Positions 41,820-44,464 of a stretch of 44,464 nt of DNA are shown here, piece after piece. The stretch is from Spirochaetaceae bacterium (GTDB lineage: Bacteria; Spirochaetota; Spirochaetia; DSM-27196; SLAA01). Position numbers and translations under genes: made by a program. How positions within the stretch are numbered: position 1 is the first letter of the stretch; each line of letters begins with the position of its first letter. Location: contig PWQX01000246.1 in the NCBI GenBank assembly GCA_003556605.1, positions 1-44,464 on the forward strand, written 5' to 3'. Below the pieces are notes generated by a model. That model was not told the origin of the DNA. It did not search any database and was given only the letters and a program-made list of their open reading frames with translations.

Positions 41820-41829
41820 GGAGACAGAC

Positions 41830-42078
41830 ATGGCAGACCTGAAAATCAGAGTGTACAAAGGTGGCGAGTCCGACCCGGAGACAACCGTCACGGTTCCCGG
41901 TGGTATTCTCAGGATCGCGTCCAAAATCATCCCAAAACAGGCGACGGATGCCCTTCAGGAGAAGGGCATTGAGCTCGACGAAATTATCACGCTTTCTGAA
42001 AACCCGGACGCGCGCGGCACCCTCGTAGAGGTCGAAGAACACAAGAAGAACGAAAGGATTGTCATCGCTCTTGAATAG
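41830..42078 (+). CDS. Small conserved-looking protein of unknown function
   Basis: 82 residues: two charged strands (LKIRVYKGGESDPETTVTVP), a helix (GGILRIASKIIPKQATDALQ), and a strand-helix end (TLVEVEEHKKNERIVIALE). There is no signal peptide or membrane segment. AAGGAG lies 7 nt before the ATG. It is intact and well formed although it stands between broken genes, so it is probably selected. I do not recognise the family; the ending with a basic EEHKKNER followed by a hydrophobic strand suggests a small alpha/beta domain. Confidence 0.7.
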   Translation: MADLKIRVYKGGESDPETTVTVPGGILRIASKIIPKQATDALQEKGIELDEIITLSENPDARGTLVEVEEHKKNERIVIALE

Positions 42079-42222
42079 CAGACGGCAGGATTGTCGAACA
42101 CGCAAATGTGCAGTCTATAGCACAATGTACACGTGAGATCCGTCGTCATCGCCGCGTGATTCCGGTATGTGCGCTGCGTTGTTCGCTTGCGTCCTTACGT
42201 GAGCAACGCTAACATTGCAGGA

Positions 42223-42660
42223 ATGAGTACGAGCGGCATCAATGCCGATAATCTCGACGGCCGCATTCGGCGGATGGTCGACGCCCTGACTGAGAAGAAG
42301 ACTATTCACCACGCGATCTTGGCGATCGAGAGTGGCGACCGATCGTACCAGCGGGTTTTCGTATCGGGTTACGCGCATGCCGACGGCACGCTGATGCGGC
42401 CGCAGACGCCGTTCTTCACCGCGAGCATCACCAAGCTGTTTATCGCAGCCGCGCTGTTGAAACTTGTCGAACGGGTTGGAGTCTGCCTGACCGCACCGAT
42501 GGGAGACTATCTGCCGCGGACGGTGACCGATGGTCTGCACCGGCTGAACGGCACCGATTACACCGGGCAAATTACGGTCTCGCACCTGCTGTGCCATATG
42601 TCGGGACTTCCCGACTGCTCGAGGATCGCGCGAGGGGAGGGCTGCCGCTGATCGGCCTGC
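42223..42660 (+). pseudogene. Beta-lactamase/esterase (class C-like) fragment, frameshifted
   Basis: From an ATG at 42223 the frame has IHHAILAIESGDRSYQRVF, the catalytic Ser-x-x-Lys in FTASITKLF, and SHLLCHMSGLPD, the first third of a serine beta-lactamase-like hydrolase. A frameshift follows: the next frame gives LLEDRARGGLPLI, the normal continuation. The rest, with the Tyr and HxG motifs, is missing. Non-functional. Confidence 0.65.
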
Positions 42661-42819
42661 TTTCTGCGTGGCTGTTCGAACGTCCGCCGGGGGATACGCC
42701 GATCGCGCCCTCGTGTTCGGGTTCCTGTTCGAGAATCCGCAGACCGCCGCCCTCGATTCCAAACGTCTATCAGCATCTCGTCTGAGAGGGAAACTCGCGG
42801 TGACCGTTTCAGATGGAAT

Positions 42820-43240
42820 AGCGTTGTCTCCCCCGACGCGGCGGCTGCGCAAAACGCTCCACGTGGGTACACTGGTTGCCGCTGTCGTGACGATCGCCGG
42901 AGTGCCGCCGTTTAACGGTTACATAAGCAAGCGCGGGCTCGAGCTTTCGCTTCACTCCGAGGTGACCGTATGGCTCCTTACTATTGCCGGAATCGGCACG
43001 GCGGCGTCTTTCTCGAAGTTCATGTGGCACTGTCTTCTCAGACCGGCATCGGTGACAGAGGTGACCCTCAAGCAGCCGACATCGCGCGGTTTGGCGAAGG
43101 CGGGGGGCACGCCCGCCTTCAGCGGCAGAGAAGCAATCATGATGATTCTCTCCGGACAGTGCCTTTTCGCAGGCCTGGCAGCACACATACTCTTCCCCGC
43201 GCTTCCGGTATCTCGGCTGTATTCTTTTCGGCCTTGTGGT
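42820..43240 (+). pseudogene. NuoM/MrpD-like proton-translocating subunit fragment
   Basis: Inside an open frame, RKTLHVGTLVAAVVTIAGVP with PPFNGYISKRGLEL and IGTAASFSKFMWHCLLRP match the conserved helix 12 region of NuoL/NuoM/MrpD-type membrane subunits. The first ten helices and the end are lost, and the upstream part of the frame is unrelated. Non-functional. Confidence 0.55.
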
Positions 43241-43539
43241 ACTCTGGTCGGCGGCGATTCTGTAGACAGGCAACGACCCATAGCAGAGCCCAACGGATGT
43301 ATGGCAAGCACCAGATCGCGAAAGCGCAGACCAGCCCGAAGCACCTCGCGGAGACAGTTATCGCTGCGCCGCCGCTCTCCCTCGCGCCGCTGGGTCGTCA
43401 TATGTTCGATTACCGGGTGGGCGCGGCCTGCCATGATCGTCTCTGGTAATGGGCTCATCCGGCGAGCTCATGGTGCACCCGATAAAGATCATCGCCGGGA
43501 CGACGGTCAGTACTTCCGCTATCGGAAACAACTTGACCC

Positions 43540-43650
43540 GTGTCATAGCACACATCCTGATGCACTTCCGTGTAGTTATTCCCGTCGGACGGGGCACGTC
43601 CACCGGTGTTTTCATTGCCGTCGTACGTCACGGTATAGGTTGTATCAGGG
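43540..43650 (-). pseudogene. Listeria-Bacteroides repeat (InlB B-repeat-like) scrap
   Basis: On the minus strand YTVTYDGNENTGGRAPSDG and NNYTE match the surface-protein Flg_new/InlB B-repeat. Only about one repeat remains, without signal peptide or anchor. The surrounding stretch 43241-43838 shows no other gene. Confidence 0.5.
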
Positions 43651-43838
43651 CCTGTTGTGTTGGGGCAGCTTGTAAACCGGAGCACAGGTAGCTCCGCGGT
43701 CGGCGTATTCTTGATACGATATGTCGCTGCACCTATGCTGGTGTCTGGAAATACGCGTTGTGACGAGCACCGCGCGTTATCACCGCTTGTTATTCGATGC
43801 CTATTACCGGAGGAGCCCGGAAGTAAGGAGCAAACACA

Positions 43839-44464
43839 ATGACCGACAGGAAGACAGAGACCGACAGGAAGACAGGCGGCGGAACACGTGAGTACGATCT
43901 ACTGGTGATCGGGATAACCGGGATCGCCGGCAGAGCTGTCGCTGAGCACCTTGTTGCCTCGAGTTCAGGGTTTGCCGCGCGGGTGGGGCGGCCTCTTGCG
44001 CAGGCTTTTGCAGGACGGAGCGTCGAGCGGATGCAGTCGGTGCGTGAGCGCTGTATGCGGCAGAGTCCGGATGCGCACGCGCCGGAGCTCATTGAGCTTG
44101 ATCTCGACGATGAGAGCTCAGTGGCGGAGGCGGTGCGCCGAGCGGCCGTGGTGATCAGCACGGTGGGGCCGTATTCCCGCTACGGCTCGACAGTTGTTGC
44201 AGAGTGTGCGGCCGCGGGTACGCACTATCTTGATCTCACCGGCGAGCTTCCTTGGGTCCGCTGCATGATCCGGGAGCATCAGGGGCAAGCCGAACGGTCC
44301 GGCGCGTGTTTGGTGCCGTGCTGCGGATTCGACTCGGTTCCGAGCGATCTCGGTGTTATGCTCGCCCGCGACGAGTTTCAAAGGCGCTACGCAGGCGTCC
44401 CGGCGGTGATGAGGTTTGTGATGGGCGCTGCCGACGGCGGATTCAGTGGGGGTACGGTCGCGAG
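43839..44464 (+). CDS. Saccharopine-dehydrogenase-like NADP-binding protein, cut by the window edge
   Basis: 208 codons are visible, with no stop before the right edge. An ATG at 43839 follows AAGGAG by 9 nt. After a repeated basic start (TDRKTE TDRKTG), the Rossmann motif DLLVIGITGIAGRAVAEHLV appears, then VVISTVGPYSRYG, GTHYLDLTGELPWV and ACLVPCCGFDSVPSDLG, the conserved blocks of the saccharopine dehydrogenase/trans-acting enoyl reductase family. The true lysine-pathway role is not implied; many members act in lipid metabolism. The second part of the protein lies outside the window. Confidence 0.85.
   Translation, partial: MTDRKTETDRKTGGGTREYDLLVIGITGIAGRAVAEHLVASSSGFAARVGRPLAQAFAGRSVERMQSVRERCMRQSPDAHAPELIELDLDDESSVAEAVRRAAVVISTVGPYSRYGSTVVAECAAAGTHYLDLTGELPWVRCMIREHQGQAERSGACLVPCCGFDSVPSDLGVMLARDEFQRRYAGVPAVMRFVMGAADGGFSGGTVA
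43841..43876 (+). repeat. Tandem 18-bp repeat at the start of the saccharopine-dehydrogenase-like gene
   Basis: GACCGACAGGAAGACAGA (43841-43858) is followed by a copy with one changed base (43859-43876). It repeats six residues (TDRKTE/G) before the Rossmann fold and is likely a recent slippage duplication. Confidence 0.85.

Noticed and set aside
1-44464. CRISPR arrays, prophage or integrative element
   Set aside because: No regularly spaced repeats, integrase or phage structural genes were seen; only IS scraps are present.

Overview
The window is about 44.5 kb of moderately GC-rich bacterial DNA with Gram-negative features: signal peptides, beta-barrel proteins, a TRAP transporter and Shine-Dalgarno led genes. 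Protein content (glucosyl-3-phosphoglycerate synthase, a DUF4954 beta-helix protein, orphan signalling proteins, SSS and TRAP transporters) fits a free-living, possibly salt-adapted spirochaete of the Spirochaeta/Alkalispirochaeta type. This assignment is an inference from protein families; there is no rRNA or other marker gene to prove it.

Left part (0-24.5 kb) is dense and healthy. A minus-strand gene for an outer-membrane barrel (296-1441) has its own promoter and terminator. A five-gene minus-strand operon (6508 to 1680) encodes a small two-helix membrane protein, an SSS sodium/solute symporter, two enzyme genes and a secreted barrel-like protein, all nearly overlapping. The two enzyme genes are the most striking thing in the window. 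Each is half acyl-CoA synthetase and half lipoate/octanoate-ligase-like, with the halves exchanged, so that together they hold exactly one complete copy of both enzymes. Next come a GGDEF-PilZ diguanylate cyclase, the NAD-salvage pair pncA-pncB, an orphan histidine kinase, an Xaa-Pro aminopeptidase, a heat-shock cluster hsp20-hsp20-dnaK with a near-consensus sigma-54 promoter, galM with a dihydroorotate-dehydrogenase-like gene, an overlapping trio (M20-like peptidase homologue, GpgS-type glycosyltransferase, orphan ABC ATPase), and an MFS transporter fused to HEAT-like repeats.

At 24.4 kb a tRNA-Pro(GGG) is followed by a broken IS110 transposase remnant. From 25 to 32 kb there is a probable amino-sugar or phosphosugar module: SIS isomerase, PPi-type phosphofructokinase, ROK repressor, PIG-L deacetylase and DUF4954. 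The ROK gene and a convergent ceramidase-like gene have both lost sequence where they meet, and a perfect 16-bp hairpin lies at the junction.

From 32.2 to 34.6 kb lies a gene graveyard (lactate/malate dehydrogenase tail, Uma2 nuclease with its centre deleted, PAS/histidine kinase scraps, a possible transposase scrap) around one intact aminopropyltransferase-like gene. From 34.6 to 40.8 kb there is an intact divergent catabolic cluster: YheO-type PAS-HTH regulator and PatB/MalY C-S lyase on the minus strand; TRAP DctP-DctQ-DctM and a URO-D-fold protein on the plus strand. A shared 9-bp inverted repeat in the divergent promoter region is a candidate operator. From 40.8 to 43.8 kb is a second graveyard (hydroxyisobutyrate dehydrogenase, cation-efflux, beta-lactamase, NuoM/MrpD-like and Listeria-Bacteroides repeat fragments) with one intact small ORF of 82 residues. 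The window ends inside a saccharopine-dehydrogenase-like gene.

All calls are made by reading sequence and recalling family motifs. No database search, alignment or structure prediction was run.
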